Notes: generated by a model from the sequence alone, not told the origin. Shown: positions 53,250 to 63,315, numbered from the stretch's first letter. The stretch is 64,000 nt of DNA from Verrucomicrobiota bacterium (GCA_016721945.1 JADKHC010000022.1:1-64000); one strand, 5' to 3'. Numbers and translations are program-made.

Positions 53250-55478
53250 ATGGAAAACGTCACAGACCCATCCGCGCCCAAACTACAATTGGGGGATATA
53301 TATTATTTATTATTCCGACATAAGTGGAAAATCATCCTCTGTATCCTCGCGGGCTTGGCCGCTGCAGCGGCCTACTATCGTCTAAATTCACCACCCTATT
53401 CCTCGACGGCCAAGCTTTTCGTCAGATACGTCACTGAGAGCCAGGGTTTGTCTTCAACGGGTGAGGAAGAGTTGCGAACCAAAACTCCAGGGCAACGAGG
53501 CGATACCACCTTGGCGTCCGAGGTAGCCATTATCACAAGTCTCAATGTGGCTAAACAAGCCGCCATGAACATCGGACCAGAGAAGATTCTGGCTGGTTTT
53601 GGCGGTGGCAATGATCTCAACCGAGCCGCAGGAATCATCCGCGGCGGTCTTGTAGTCGAGATCGCCAAGAACAGTGCGGTGGTCAATATAACATTCACCA
53701 ACCGCGATCAGGCCATCGTCCAACCGGTTTTGACTGAGATTGTCGCTCAGTATCTCAAACGCCACGTGGAGATCCATCGCGGTTCTGGCATGGTGGACAC
53801 CTTTTTGACCCAGCAAACCGATCAATTACGTGCGCGCCTCGCCCAAACAGAAGAGGATTTGCGGATCGCCCGGGCTAAAGCTGGCGTTATTTCCCCCGAA
53901 GAAGCCAAGCAGTACTTTGCTGAAACATTGTCGCGCTTGAAGCAGGAAATCTTTAATGCCCAGGCCCTACAGGCCGAGCATTCTGCAATTTTGCAGGAAC
54001 TTACCAAGAACAAACCTACAACTGCAGTTGATGAAAGTCCCGTCGAGAAACCGAGCCCCGAAGTGATCCAAGCCCACCAGGATTTGATCGCACGGATAGA
54101 TGCTCTGCGTAAACGCGAACAGGAATTATTAGTCCAGTATACAGCGGAAAATCCGCAAGTAGTCGATATACGTACATCCTTAACCGATGCATACAGCCGA
54201 AAAGCGAAGCTCGAACTAGATAATCCGCTGCTCGCTTCATACCATACACCGACAACCAACACGGGCAACGATCGCGCGGCCCTTACTCAAAATCGAATTG
54301 CTGACGAGATGTCGCTTTTGGCAGCCAACGAGGCCAAAATGAAAACCCTTAACCAGCAGCTAGAGCAGGTGAAAGCAGAAGCCAGTTCACTCGATCAATA
54401 TGAAGCTCCCATACTAGAGCTACAGCGGAGAAAAATGCTCGATGAAAAAAACTACCTCGAGTACTCGGCCAGTCTTGCCAAGTCCCGCAGCATTGAAGCT
54501 CTGGGTGCAGATCAGATTTCCAACATCAGCCAGATCCAGACTCCTCCGCCCCCTACTCGTGACTGGACGGCGATTACTAAAATCGCTGCCGGTATCGCGG
54601 TGAGCGGATTCGTGCTCGGATTGGCGTGGGCCATCCTGATTGAGTACTTTTTTGATCGCAGCGTCCGGCGGTCAAACGATGTTGAGCAAGCGCTCAAGCT
54701 TCCACTGTTTCTTTCCATTCCCAAGCAACCCAAAAGCAAACTTCGCCCAGAGTTTTTAGGTAATCAGGTCAAAGCGCTCACCGATTCTGAACCATCAGAT
54801 AGTACCAAAGGGGCCATTGTGCCGTATGAAGCGGCCAACGCCTTGGACCCCTATTTCGAAACACTCCGCGACCGCTTGATCGCCTATTTCGAGAGCATTA
54901 ATCTGCGCCATAGTCCCAAACTCATCGCAGTCACCGGACTGGGCAAAGAAAGCGGCGTCACCATGACGGCCGCCGGTCTCGCCCGCTCTCTCTCGGAAAC
55001 CGGTGAAGGTAATGTGCTGTTGGTTGATATGACCCAGAAGAAAGGCGAACGCACAGCAATGCCCTATTCACAGGGTAAAGCGACGACAGACATCGATCAC
55101 ATCCTCGCCAGCCAGATTTCGCGCACGGGCGAAAACAAGCTGTTCGTCGTTTCTGAAGGCACCAGTAGCGAAAAACTGTCTCGCCAATTGCCGCAAAGGT
55201 TTAACCAGCTCGTGCCAAAACTCAAAGCCAGCAATTTCGACTATATCATTTTTGATATGCCGCCAGTCAGCCAGATCAGTATAACCGCACGCCTGGCCTC
55301 ATCCATGGATATGGTGCTTATGCTTATTGAATCTGAAAAAACCGACAAAGAAACGGCCCAGCGAGCAGCCGCTCTGCTAAGCAAAGCCAACGCCAACGTC
55401 GGCGTAGTGCTCAATAAGACCAAAACCTATGTCCCGGGCGGTTTCCTCAAAGATCGTGAGTTTTCTCTCGATTGCTAA
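53250..55478 (+). CDS. Wzz chain-length protein fused to degenerate BY-kinase-like domain
   Basis: A 742-residue inner-membrane protein. Residues 14-95 are the Wzz N-part with helix 1 at 26-43; a long coiled coil spans about 200-420; helix 2 lies at about 445-468 after a Pro-rich PPPPTRDW motif. Residues about 540-742 resemble the tyrosine autokinase ATPase. The Walker A region reads GLGKESGVTMTAA, with Val where the GK(S/T) lysine is expected. Walker A-prime reads VLLVDMT, with one of two Asp residues, and Walker B is YIIFDMPPV. The usual C-terminal Tyr cluster is missing (the chain ends REFSLDC). It probably controls chain length without kinase activity. Confidence 0.85.
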   Translation: MENVTDPSAPKLQLGDIYYLLFRHKWKIILCILAGLAAAAAYYRLNSPPYSSTAKLFVRYVTESQGLSSTGEEELRTKTPGQRGDTTLASEVAIITSLNVAKQAAMNIGPEKILAGFGGGNDLNRAAGIIRGGLVVEIAKNSAVVNITFTNRDQAIVQPVLTEIVAQYLKRHVEIHRGSGMVDTFLTQQTDQLRARLAQTEEDLRIARAKAGVISPEEAKQYFAETLSRLKQEIFNAQALQAEHSAILQELTKNKPTTAVDESPVEKPSPEVIQAHQDLIARIDALRKREQELLVQYTAENPQVVDIRTSLTDAYSRKAKLELDNPLLASYHTPTTNTGNDRAALTQNRIADEMSLLAANEAKMKTLNQQLEQVKAEASSLDQYEAPILELQRRKMLDEKNYLEYSASLAKSRSIEALGADQISNISQIQTPPPPTRDWTAITKIAAGIAVSGFVLGLAWAILIEYFFDRSVRRSNDVEQALKLPLFLSIPKQPKSKLRPEFLGNQVKALTDSEPSDSTKGAIVPYEAANALDPYFETLRDRLIAYFESINLRHSPKLIAVTGLGKESGVTMTAAGLARSLSETGEGNVLLVDMTQKKGERTAMPYSQGKATTDIDHILASQISRTGENKLFVVSEGTSSEKLSRQLPQRFNQLVPKLKASNFDYIIFDMPPVSQISITARLASSMDMVLMLIESEKTDKETAQRAAALLSKANANVGVVLNKTKTYVPGGFLKDREFSLDC

Positions 55479-55633
55479 GCGATTCCTTGGCGCAGACAAT
55501 CTTGTCAACGGCATCAGGCTTATAAAATACAAGCGCTAATCAATATTGTATAATATTCTATCCCGGCGGTAATGCGTCCAACGCCATCATCCTACCGCCA
55601 TTTAGTTTACTGTATACCAGCCCATTCGTTCAC

Positions 55634-56893
55634 ATGATCAACGCTCGTCCAACTGAATCACGGGAAGAAACCCCGACTGACTCAAAGCAGGACATGCCCC
55701 GAACCTTAACCGGGCAAAGAGCGGCCGTCATTCTTTATTCCGGCTATCCCGGTGATCCCAGACCGCGCCGGGCTGCTGAAGCCATGGCTGCAGCAGGCAT
55801 GGAAGTGGATTTGCTTTGTATCATGAGGTCGGTCGAGCTGCCCCTTAAAGCTGATATCGCCGGAGTACATGTTTTTCGCCTGCCGCTGAAACATCGAAGG
55901 GATAGTAAATGGAATTACCTCTGGCAATATAGTCGGTTTATTTTCAAGGCATTCTGGTTCCTGACCTGGCGCGGTTTGCGTCATAAATACGATGTAGTAC
56001 ACGTCCATAACATGCCGGACGTGCTCGTTTTCAGCGCTCTATTGCCGAAGTTGCGTGGTGCGAGGATCATCTTGGATCTTCACGATCCCATGCCTGAACT
56101 GATGATGAGCATCTATGGGCTCGGGACTAATCATAATCTGGTTAGGCTTCTGCGGGTTTTCGAGCGCTGGAGCATCCGTTTTGCCAATACTGTCCTAACG
56201 CCCAATCTGGCTTTTAAGAAACTGTTCGTTTCTCGCGGCTGCCCTCCGGATAAAATGCAGATCGTGATGAATTCGCCCGAACCCGAGATATTCGATCCAG
56301 AAAAACAAGCGCCGAGTGTGCGAGCTGACGGTACTTTTCGAATTATCCATCACGGTTCCATCGTACATCGCCATGGGATCGATCTTTTGGTTGAAGCCAT
56401 TGCCCTGGTTCGGGAAAAAATACCGGGCATCTGTTTGGATTTCTACGGACCACAGACTCCTTTCGTAGATACTATAATGGAGGTAGCCCGGAAGCTAGGG
56501 GTGACAGATATCGTACATTTTCGCGGCCCAGCTAAGCAAAATGTGATCGCTCAAGCGATTCATAATGCCGATCTCGGCATTATCCCTAATCGGCGCTCAT
56601 CCTTCACCGAGCTCAACTTCCCCACTCGCATATTCGAGTATCTGGCCATGCACCGGCCGCTGATCGCACCGGCCACCCACGGGATAAAAGACTATTTCAA
56701 ACCGGATGAACTGCTAATGTTCGAACCGAATAACGTAGAAGACCTCGCCGCCAAAATCCTATGGGTTTACGAAAACCCTGACGCGGTGGCCGACTATGTT
56801 GCTCGTGGAAGACAAGTTTATCTCAAGAACCTCTGGCCAGATGAAAAACGTCGTTTTTTGGGATATGTAGCAGGCACCGCCTCAACCCGGTAA
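55634..56893 (+). CDS. Family 4 glycosyltransferase
   Basis: A 419-residue GT-B enzyme. The acceptor half has LYSGYPGDPRPRRAAEAM, DVVHVHNMPDVL and ILDLHDPMPEL. The donor half has FRIIHHGSIVHRHGIDLLVEA, VHFRGPAKQNV and the E-x7-E-type sequence in ELNFPTRIFEYLAMHRP. The first 30 residues are a polar extension. Donor sugar cannot be told. The gene stands alone between gaps of 155 and 215 bases, the first with a TATAAT at 55549-55554 that could be a -10 box. Confidence 0.92.
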   Translation: MINARPTESREETPTDSKQDMPRTLTGQRAAVILYSGYPGDPRPRRAAEAMAAAGMEVDLLCIMRSVELPLKADIAGVHVFRLPLKHRRDSKWNYLWQYSRFIFKAFWFLTWRGLRHKYDVVHVHNMPDVLVFSALLPKLRGARIILDLHDPMPELMMSIYGLGTNHNLVRLLRVFERWSIRFANTVLTPNLAFKKLFVSRGCPPDKMQIVMNSPEPEIFDPEKQAPSVRADGTFRIIHHGSIVHRHGIDLLVEAIALVREKIPGICLDFYGPQTPFVDTIMEVARKLGVTDIVHFRGPAKQNVIAQAIHNADLGIIPNRRSSFTELNFPTRIFEYLAMHRPLIAPATHGIKDYFKPDELLMFEPNNVEDLAAKILWVYENPDAVADYVARGRQVYLKNLWPDEKRRFLGYVAGTASTR

Positions 56894-57108
56894 TATCATC
56901 TCTCAGGATGGCTCTATACAGCCTGAAAATAATTTCTGACTTCTCGGTTATTTATGAGTACAATTCATTACGCTAAGCGCGAACAATGATATTATATCGT
57001 ATATAATCGCGCTGAGCCCTTGCGGCATCACGTACAGGCTGATAAAATCTTTCTTTCCCCCTCCACTCAACCATCCTGCATCCAGCCAAGCCAAGGTTCC
57101 CCCTAACC

Positions 57109-58098
57109 ATGCTCGCACGCAGACTTTATTATATTTTAAAACCATACCTGCCTCGTGACGTGCGCATCACCATGCGACGTATTGTTGCACGACGGGTACG
57201 GGCAAAATCGAGCACCATTTGGCCGATCAATGAATCGACTTCCGCACCTCCCGCCGGTTGGTCAGGCTGGCCAGATGGAAAAAAATTCGCCGTTGTGCTC
57301 ACCCATGACGTGGAAGGCCCTGAAGGCGTGGCACTTAGCCGCGACCTAGCCGAGTTGGAAATGTCGCTCGGATATCGTTCTTCTTTCAATTTCATTCCCG
57401 AGGGCACGTACAGAGTTTCACCGGAATTGCGCACGTGGCTGACGAGTCAAGGGTTTGAAGTCGGCGTGCATGATCTCAATCACGACGGGCACCTTTATTC
57501 ATCTCGCGACGGATTTTCACGGAAGGCACAACGCATCAACCACTATATTAAAGAATGGGGCGCGAGCGGCTTCCGCGCGGGCTTTATGCTGCGCAATCTC
57601 CAGTGGGTCCACCAGCTCGACATCAACTACGATGCATCGACGTTTGATACGGATCCTTTCGAGCCCCAGCCAGACGGAGAAGGTACGATTTTCCCATTTT
57701 GGATCAAAACCCCAGTCTTATCATCCGGGAATAACCATACGCCCGCTGGTGCCACCCACATCACCCCCACCAAACGTGGCGGCTATTGCGAACTTCCTTA
57801 TACGCTTCCTCAGGACTCGACCCTGTTTTTGCTCCTACAGGAAACCACAAACGATATTTGGCGACGCAAACTGGACTGGGTAGCCGCACATGGCGGCATG
57901 GTACTCGTGAATGTGCATCCCGATTATCTTCCCATCCAAGGCAATTCTCGGAAATCCTCAAAAACCGTCCGCGATCACTATGCCGATCTGCTCCGCTACC
58001 TATCGGAGACCTATGGGCAAACGTATTGGCATGCCTTGCCCCGCGAGATGGCTAAATTTGTACATGCCAATAAAAATCAAACGACCCCGGTTGTTTAG
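57109..58098 (+). CDS. Polysaccharide deacetylase-like protein
   Basis: A 329-residue NodB-fold protein: VVLTHDVEGPEG at about 62-73 and VGVHDLNHDGHLYSS at about 117-131 match the metal and catalytic motifs of family 4 carbohydrate esterases, here HDVE in place of the typical DDG. GFRAGFMLRNLQW and DASTFDTDPFEPQ follow in order. No signal peptide is evident; the N-terminal 35 residues are basic. It may remove N-acetyl groups from lipid-linked sugar or be an inactive relative. It is 9 bases before the phosphoglycosyl transferase gene, so the two are one unit. Confidence 0.85.
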   Translation: MLARRLYYILKPYLPRDVRITMRRIVARRVRAKSSTIWPINESTSAPPAGWSGWPDGKKFAVVLTHDVEGPEGVALSRDLAELEMSLGYRSSFNFIPEGTYRVSPELRTWLTSQGFEVGVHDLNHDGHLYSSRDGFSRKAQRINHYIKEWGASGFRAGFMLRNLQWVHQLDINYDASTFDTDPFEPQPDGEGTIFPFWIKTPVLSSGNNHTPAGATHITPTKRGGYCELPYTLPQDSTLFLLLQETTNDIWRRKLDWVAAHGGMVLVNVHPDYLPIQGNSRKSSKTVRDHYADLLRYLSETYGQTYWHALPREMAKFVHANKNQTTPVV

Positions 58099-58107
58099 GC
58101 CTTTTTT

Positions 58108-59550
58108 ATGATTCGTCTCCGTCACAAGTTATTCATCTATATTCTTCGACTTTTCGATCAGGCATTGCTGATTTCTGTACTGCTCCTGACGGTTGATCTC
58201 GTCGGTCGCTATCATAATACAGGCAGCCTGCCCTTCTTGCTGAAGACGCACTATAATCCACGGGCCACCGTGGGATTGTTCCTTTTGGTTGTGCTCTGGG
58301 CTTGGGCTTTCAGCTTACTCGTCCATTATGAGACGAACCGGCTCAAAACTCTAAAATCCCAGCTGGTCGATGTGACGAAGGCCACAGTCGCTGCCGCGTT
58401 CCTGCTGTTGATTGTCAGCACGGTATTTTCCTACCGCCGCATCGGCAACGAGGTGGTATTGATTTTCTGGGGCGTCACCTGGAGTCTCGGTATGGCCAGC
58501 CGTTTGGTCCTGCGCCAAATCCTCATTTTGGTTCGGCGCTCGGGTTATAATTTCCGCCACATGATTATCCTCGGCAGCAATCCCCGAGCTTACGAAATGG
58601 CCCGGCGCATCGAAGCCCAACCTGAGCTTGGATACAAACTCATGGGGTTCATTTCCGAGCATGCGAATGACTCCGACTCCAACCTGCCGACAGGAACCAA
58701 GCACCAGGTGATCGGGCATATTCACGAGATGAAATCTATTCTCGAAGACAGTCCGGTGGACGAGATCATCATCTGTATTCCGATCTTGGAGCAATTCTCC
58801 ACTATCTGCGAAGCCATCCGACTTGCGCAGGAGCTTGGCGTAGTCGTTCGACTTTTCCCGGAAGAGGCGGACGCCAAAATCCTCTCACGTTTTCAGCTTG
58901 AGCGTTTTGAAGGCAATTACGTTGTCACCCTGTTTCGCGAACAGCTTTTGATGCAACTGCTCGCCAAGCGACTGATGGATATATTTGTTTCCTCTGCGTT
59001 GATCGTGCTACTTAGCCCGTTGCTGCTCGGGATTGCTTTGGCGGTCAAATTTTCCAGCCCGGGCCCTGTCCTTTTCGTCCAAAACCGTGTGGGCATGAAC
59101 AAGCGGAGTTTTAAACTTTTTAAGTTTCGCTCCATGTTCATCGATGCCGAGAAGCGCCGCAAAGAATTGGTGCATCTCAACGAGATGGATGGCCCGGTAT
59201 TCAAGATTAAGAATGACCCACGCGTCACCGCGATCGGCCGCATCATCCGCAAGACGAGTATGGATGAATTGCCGCAGCTCTTCAACGTCCTCACCGGCCA
59301 CATGAGCTTGGTTGGACCGCGTCCGCCCTTGCTGGAGGAGGTCAATCGTTACGACTGGCTGTACCGGAAACGGTTATCCATCAAGCCCGGCATCACCTGT
59401 TTGTGGCAGATTAGCGGCCGCAACGAGGTCACGTTCAAAGAGTGGATGGAGATGGATAAGTTCTATATCGACAACTGGTCTTTCTGGTTCGATCTCAAGA
59501 TCTTATTCAAAACCGTGCCGGCCGTTCTTTTCCGGAAAGGTGCCAGCTAG
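58108..59550 (+). CDS. Polyprenyl glycosylphosphotransferase, WcaJ/WbaP-type
   Basis: A 480-residue enzyme that begins repeat-unit synthesis by moving sugar-1-phosphate to undecaprenyl phosphate. Four helices lie within residues 10-125, a nucleotide-binding-like (CoA-binding_3) domain at about 150-265 (HMIILGSNPRAYEMARRI), and from 289 the transferase with SSPGPVLFVQNRVG, FKFRSMFIDAEK, KTSMDELPQLFNVLTGHMS, LVGPRPP, IKPGITCLWQISGRN and ending PAVLFRKGAS. It is complete, unlike the truncated-frame relative at 49612. Confidence 0.95.
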   Translation: MIRLRHKLFIYILRLFDQALLISVLLLTVDLVGRYHNTGSLPFLLKTHYNPRATVGLFLLVVLWAWAFSLLVHYETNRLKTLKSQLVDVTKATVAAAFLLLIVSTVFSYRRIGNEVVLIFWGVTWSLGMASRLVLRQILILVRRSGYNFRHMIILGSNPRAYEMARRIEAQPELGYKLMGFISEHANDSDSNLPTGTKHQVIGHIHEMKSILEDSPVDEIIICIPILEQFSTICEAIRLAQELGVVVRLFPEEADAKILSRFQLERFEGNYVVTLFREQLLMQLLAKRLMDIFVSSALIVLLSPLLLGIALAVKFSSPGPVLFVQNRVGMNKRSFKLFKFRSMFIDAEKRRKELVHLNEMDGPVFKIKNDPRVTAIGRIIRKTSMDELPQLFNVLTGHMSLVGPRPPLLEEVNRYDWLYRKRLSIKPGITCLWQISGRNEVTFKEWMEMDKFYIDNWSFWFDLKILFKTVPAVLFRKGAS

Positions 59551-59889
59551 AAGATCGCTAGCCCGTAGTTGAACTGCCAGGAAAGAAAGAACTCAACGAG
59601 TTTGTATCGCTGGGTATTTTAGGCGTTTCATTTGGTTTTTGAACCCCTCGTTAAAACGGTTCATCGGCACAAGCCAGCTTTGATTCTTCGCTGCTGCGTA
59701 GTTCAAGCGGTTAGACCTGCGGTTATGCAAAACAGGAATCCTAGGACCCACGCAGTCAAGCCGCTGTACTGAAGCCTATCCGCTAAAACTGGTCCGTGAC
59801 AATCCGCCCAATCCGTGGTCAATTCCACTGAAAACCAACGCCCGAGCGCTTGAACTCGAAGCCCAGATTTATATCCAAGATCCGACTTA
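59551..59889. other. Intergenic region in the polysaccharide locus
   Basis: Nothing recognised. Short ORFs on both strands have no family features. CCAATCCGTGGTCAATT near 59809 resembles, faintly, the dispersed repeats at the left end of the window. The next operon starts at 59890. Confidence 0.4.
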
Positions 59890-60354
59890 ATGACCGCTAA
59901 ACGTAAACCAAAAGTAATCGCCCTTTCCTCGGGCGGTGGACACTGGGTGCAACTGCTCCGACTTAGGCCCGCCTTCGTCGATAGCGATGTCACCTTTGTC
60001 ACCGTACGACCCGGCTACAAAGCCGATGTGGGTGAAGGCGCGCGTTTTCGTGTCATCCCTGATGCCAACCGCTCTAGCAAAGTGCGTCTCGCGATCACCG
60101 CATTCCGAGTGTTTTGGCTACTGCTAACGGAACGGCCTGATGTGGTGATCTCAACGGGCGCAGCTCCTGGTTATTTTGCCATGCGCTTTGGTCGCATGCT
60201 CGGTATCCGCACTATCTGGGTCGATAGCATCGCAAACGCAGAGGAGTTATCCCTCTCCGGCCAACGCGCTGGAAAACATGCCTCCTTGTGGCTCACGCAA
60301 TGGCCACACCTAGCCGGTGAATCTGGCCCGTATTACAAAGGCAACGTCCTATGA
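59890..60354 (+). CDS. Alg14/PssD-like glycosyltransferase membrane subunit
   Basis: A 154-residue protein of the Alg14 family: VIALSSGGGHWVQLLRLRPAF at the start, PDVVISTGAAPGYFAMRFGRMLGI in the middle and an end rich in Trp/Pro. It anchors and recruits the catalytic Alg13-like subunit encoded next. Its stop overlaps that start as ATGA. In bacteria such split enzymes (PssD/PssE, CpsF/CpsG-type) add the second sugar, often glucuronate, N-acetylglucosamine or galactose. Confidence 0.92.
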   Translation: MTAKRKPKVIALSSGGGHWVQLLRLRPAFVDSDVTFVTVRPGYKADVGEGARFRVIPDANRSSKVRLAITAFRVFWLLLTERPDVVISTGAAPGYFAMRFGRMLGIRTIWVDSIANAEELSLSGQRAGKHASLWLTQWPHLAGESGPYYKGNVL

Positions 60355-60830
60355 TTTTCGTCACCGTTGGCACCGATCAACCCTTTGATCGCCTCATTCG
60401 AATCGTGGATGAATGGTCGAAGCAAAACCAGCGCACCGATGTCTTCGCCCAAATCGGCAAGACCGCGACGCCGCCCACGCATATCGCGTATAGCGAATTT
60501 CTGGAGCCTCGCGAATTCACCGAGCGGTTTTCCTCTGCGGACCTCATCATCGCCCACGCGGGCATGGGCACGATTTTGTCCGCCCTGCGCTTTGGAAAAC
60601 CCATTCTTATTTTTCCACGCATCGCCGCGCTTGGTGAACAGCGCAACGAGCACCAAATGGCCACCGCCCGACGCCTCTCCTCGATGGGCAAAGTGAATGT
60701 TGCCTTCGACGATGCCACCCTCAGGGAAATGCTCCAGCAGCTCGACACGCTCAAGCCCAAGGAAGCCATCGGCGCCTCCGCCAGCGAAGAACTGACCAAC
60801 AGCATCAAAAAATTCATCGCCCAGTGCTGA
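60351..60830 (+). CDS. Alg13/PssE-like catalytic glycosyltransferase subunit
   Basis: A 159-residue GT28-C-like domain: MIFVTVGTDQPFDRLIRIVDEW, then SADLIIAHAGMGTILSALRFGKPILIFPR, with the HAG(M)GT motif binding the donor nucleotide and EQRNEHQ following. It pairs with the product of the gene at 59890, to which it is coupled by a four-base overlap. Length is right for a split enzyme. Confidence 0.94.
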   Translation: MIFVTVGTDQPFDRLIRIVDEWSKQNQRTDVFAQIGKTATPPTHIAYSEFLEPREFTERFSSADLIIAHAGMGTILSALRFGKPILIFPRIAALGEQRNEHQMATARRLSSMGKVNVAFDDATLREMLQQLDTLKPKEAIGASASEELTNSIKKFIAQC

Positions 60831-60955
60831 AAGCGAGAAATCCACGCGTCTCCGTATGATTTCATCCGCGATCAAACGTCATCGTCGCAGCGTAAAGTTC
60901 GTTCCTTCGTCCAGAGACTGAGTTTATCGCACACCGCCTCCGCCTCGCCTCGCCC

Positions 60956-61492
60956 ATGTCGAAGCCTTTCTCCAAAATATTCCGCGCCGTCTGTTCTCTA
61001 CTCGACCCGAGGGCTTATGCGCATGCCTTTCGCCTGATCCATTTTTACGGCTACAGTCACGTTCGGGAAAAATGTCACATTCGGATTGGTTCGGGTACCA
61101 ATCTCGCCCCCAACGTTTCGCTTAGGAATGGTGCGCGGATCCAACTGGGACGTAATTCTCACATCGGCGAACATTGCTATCTCTGGGCCGGCGAATCGAC
61201 CGGACGCATCATCATCGGCGACCATGTTTCGCTCGCGCCCGAGGTGTTCATCACCGCTTCCGATTATCAATTTAAAGCCGGCGTGCCCTTCCGCATTCAA
61301 CCCAAACGCGAACGCGATGTGGTGATAGGAAATGACGTCTGGCTCGGTGCCCGCGTCGTCGTCACTGCCGGAGTCACGATCGGCGATGGCTGCATCATCG
61401 GCGCCGGAGCCGTGGTAACGCGCGATATTCCCGCAGGCTCCATCGCGGTCGGCGTTCCGGCCAAGGTCGTGTCGCAACGGACTGACGCCTGA
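60956..61492 (+). CDS. Hexapeptide-repeat O-acetyltransferase
   Basis: A 178-residue left-handed beta-helix acyltransferase with the hexapeptide repeat from about 42 to 165 (IGSGTNLAPNVSLRNGARIQLG, IIIGDHVSLAPEVFITASD, VIGNDVWLGARVVVTAGVTIG, GAGAVVTRDIPAGSIAVGVPAKVV). The GNDVWLGA signature matches the maltose/galactoside O-acetyltransferase class. It probably acetylates a sugar of the polymer or its lipid-linked unit. Start at ATG 60956 fits the domain length. Confidence 0.92.
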   Translation: MSKPFSKIFRAVCSLLDPRAYAHAFRLIHFYGYSHVREKCHIRIGSGTNLAPNVSLRNGARIQLGRNSHIGEHCYLWAGESTGRIIIGDHVSLAPEVFITASDYQFKAGVPFRIQPKRERDVVIGNDVWLGARVVVTAGVTIGDGCIIGAGAVVTRDIPAGSIAVGVPAKVVSQRTDA

Positions 61493-61553
61493 GGCTGCAT
61501 AGCAAAGCGGCCTAAACCTAGAATCTTCCGCCTGTATTGTGGTTATATAAATC

Positions 61554-62480
61554 ATGCCAAACGACGTCGCCATCCTCATCGTTACCTACAATTCGGAACA
61601 GCAAATCACCGCCTGCCTGCAAAGCGCCCTGGACCAACGGCGGAACGTGACGCAACAGATCGTCGTCGTGGACAACAATTCCACCGATGGCACCGTCGCT
61701 CTCATCCGCGAGAAATTCCCGATGGTGAAGCTTCTCACTCCCGGGCAAAATCTAGGCTTCGCCAAGGGCGTAAACCTCGCGGCCCGCAACGCCGATGCTG
61801 AGTTTCTCCTTCTGCTCAACCCTGATACCGAGGTACTCGATCATGCGGTGGATGTGGTCGTGGAATTTGCCCGAGCCCATCCGCACTACGGCCTTTACGG
61901 CGGCAAGACCCTGAAACCCAATGGCAGCCTTGAACCGTCTTCCTGCTGGGGGCTGCCGAGTCTCTGGAGTTTATTTCTCTACGCCTTCGCCCTCACCACC
62001 ATCGCGCCCCGGAACCGCTGGCTTGATCCAGAATCGCTAGGAAGCTGGCCGCGCGATACCGTGCGAGAAGTGGGAATCATCACCGGATGTTTTCTCCTCG
62101 TTGGACGCACCGCCTGGGAAAAACTGGCCGGCTTGGATGAACGCTATTTCATGTACGGCGAAGACGCCGATTTTTCGATGCGCGCCCGCCGCGCCGGTTA
62201 TCGCCCCGTGATCTGCCCGACCGCTCAAGTGATGCATGAGGTGGGGCAATCCTCCTCCACCCCGTTGCGCAAGGCACTGCTCTTATATAAAGGCAAAGCT
62301 TGCTATATACGCACCCACTGGACCGGTCTGAAACGTTCCCTGGGCCTCGGACTCTTGCTGATCGGCGTGGGCGTGCGAACCACAGCCGGAGTTTTACTCC
62401 GTAAACGCGACCAGCCGTGGAAAGGGCTGTGGCAACAACGTGCCGAATGGATCAAAGGCTACCCAAAAGGCAGTCACTAA
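61554..62480 (+). CDS. Family 2 glycosyltransferase, rhamnosyltransferase-like
   Basis: A 308-residue GT-A enzyme: AILIVTYNSEQQITACLQSAL, IVVVDNNSTDGTVALI, NLGFAKGVNLAA and LLLNPDTEV (the D-x-D equivalent), ending with EDADFSMRARRAGYRPV and a hydrophobic/basic tail at 255-285. The NLGFAKGVN and NPD signatures resemble WbbL-like rhamnosyltransferases. The stop is 10 bases before the next gene. Confidence 0.92.
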   Translation: MPNDVAILIVTYNSEQQITACLQSALDQRRNVTQQIVVVDNNSTDGTVALIREKFPMVKLLTPGQNLGFAKGVNLAARNADAEFLLLLNPDTEVLDHAVDVVVEFARAHPHYGLYGGKTLKPNGSLEPSSCWGLPSLWSLFLYAFALTTIAPRNRWLDPESLGSWPRDTVREVGIITGCFLLVGRTAWEKLAGLDERYFMYGEDADFSMRARRAGYRPVICPTAQVMHEVGQSSSTPLRKALLLYKGKACYIRTHWTGLKRSLGLGLLLIGVGVRTTAGVLLRKRDQPWKGLWQQRAEWIKGYPKGSH

Positions 62481-62490
62481 AATCCGAGCG

Positions 62491-63315
62491 ATGAGTAACG
62501 AAACTCCCCTCATCTCAGTCGTTGTTCCGGCCTATAATCGACGGGACAGCGTGCTCTTGCTTTTGGCCGACCTCTATCGTCAGGAAGGAGTGAGCTTCGA
62601 AGTCATCATCGTCGACGACTGCTCGCCCGACGACACGGTCGCGGCGATCCAAACCCGTTATCCGCAAGTGAAAGTCTTGCGCAATGCCGTCAATAGCGGC
62701 CCAGCCGTATCGCGCAACCAAGGTGTTCGAGCGGCCTGCGGAAAGTATATTGCAGGATTTGATAGTGATGTAACCCTGCCCGATCCCGCCCTCCTGAGAA
62801 ATATAGTTTCCACGTTTGAGCAGCATCCCGAAGCAACCGGCCTAGCGCTGCGCTTACTCGCGGCAGACGGGAAAAGCGAAGACCGCCCCCGTTGGTGGCA
62901 CGCCCAACCCTTCGAGACGGGCGTGAACCGGGCATTCGCTACCCATTATTTTAGCGGAACCGGCTATGCTTTTCGTCGTGAAGAAATGCTCTCCGCCGGG
63001 CTATACCCCGAAATCCTCTACATGCATTACGAGGAAGTAGAACTCGCCTTCCGAATTTTGGATGCTGGCGGAACCATCCGATATTGTCCGGATCTACCCG
63101 TTGTCCACCACGCTAGCCCGGTGGCAGCGCGCGGCAAAATCCATAAATTCTACAAACCCCGGAATCAGATTCTGGTAGCAGTGGCCTGCTACCCTTGGCC
63201 CCGGGCAATCGTCTACCTTCTCCCCCGTATCGGCTATAGTTTCATCGAAGCAATCAGGCACTGGCATCTGGGCGAATTCTTCAGAGCGCTCGCATCGGCT
63301 TCACTCTCGGCCTAA
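62491..63315 (+). CDS. Family 2 glycosyltransferase
   Basis: Start ATG 62491 (MSNETPLISVVVPAYN) gives 274 residues; an in-frame start at 62440 would lie in the previous gene. GT-A motifs: ISVVVPAYNRRDSVLLLLADLY, VIIVDDCSPDDTVAAI, NSGPAVSRNQGVRAA, FDSDVTL, and HYEEVELAFRILDAGG. A short hydrophobic end (about 230-250) suggests membrane contact. Donor and acceptor are unknown. Confidence 0.92.
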   Translation: MSNETPLISVVVPAYNRRDSVLLLLADLYRQEGVSFEVIIVDDCSPDDTVAAIQTRYPQVKVLRNAVNSGPAVSRNQGVRAACGKYIAGFDSDVTLPDPALLRNIVSTFEQHPEATGLALRLLAADGKSEDRPRWWHAQPFETGVNRAFATHYFSGTGYAFRREEMLSAGLYPEILYMHYEEVELAFRILDAGGTIRYCPDLPVVHHASPVAARGKIHKFYKPRNQILVAVACYPWPRAIVYLLPRIGYSFIEAIRHWHLGEFFRALASASLSA

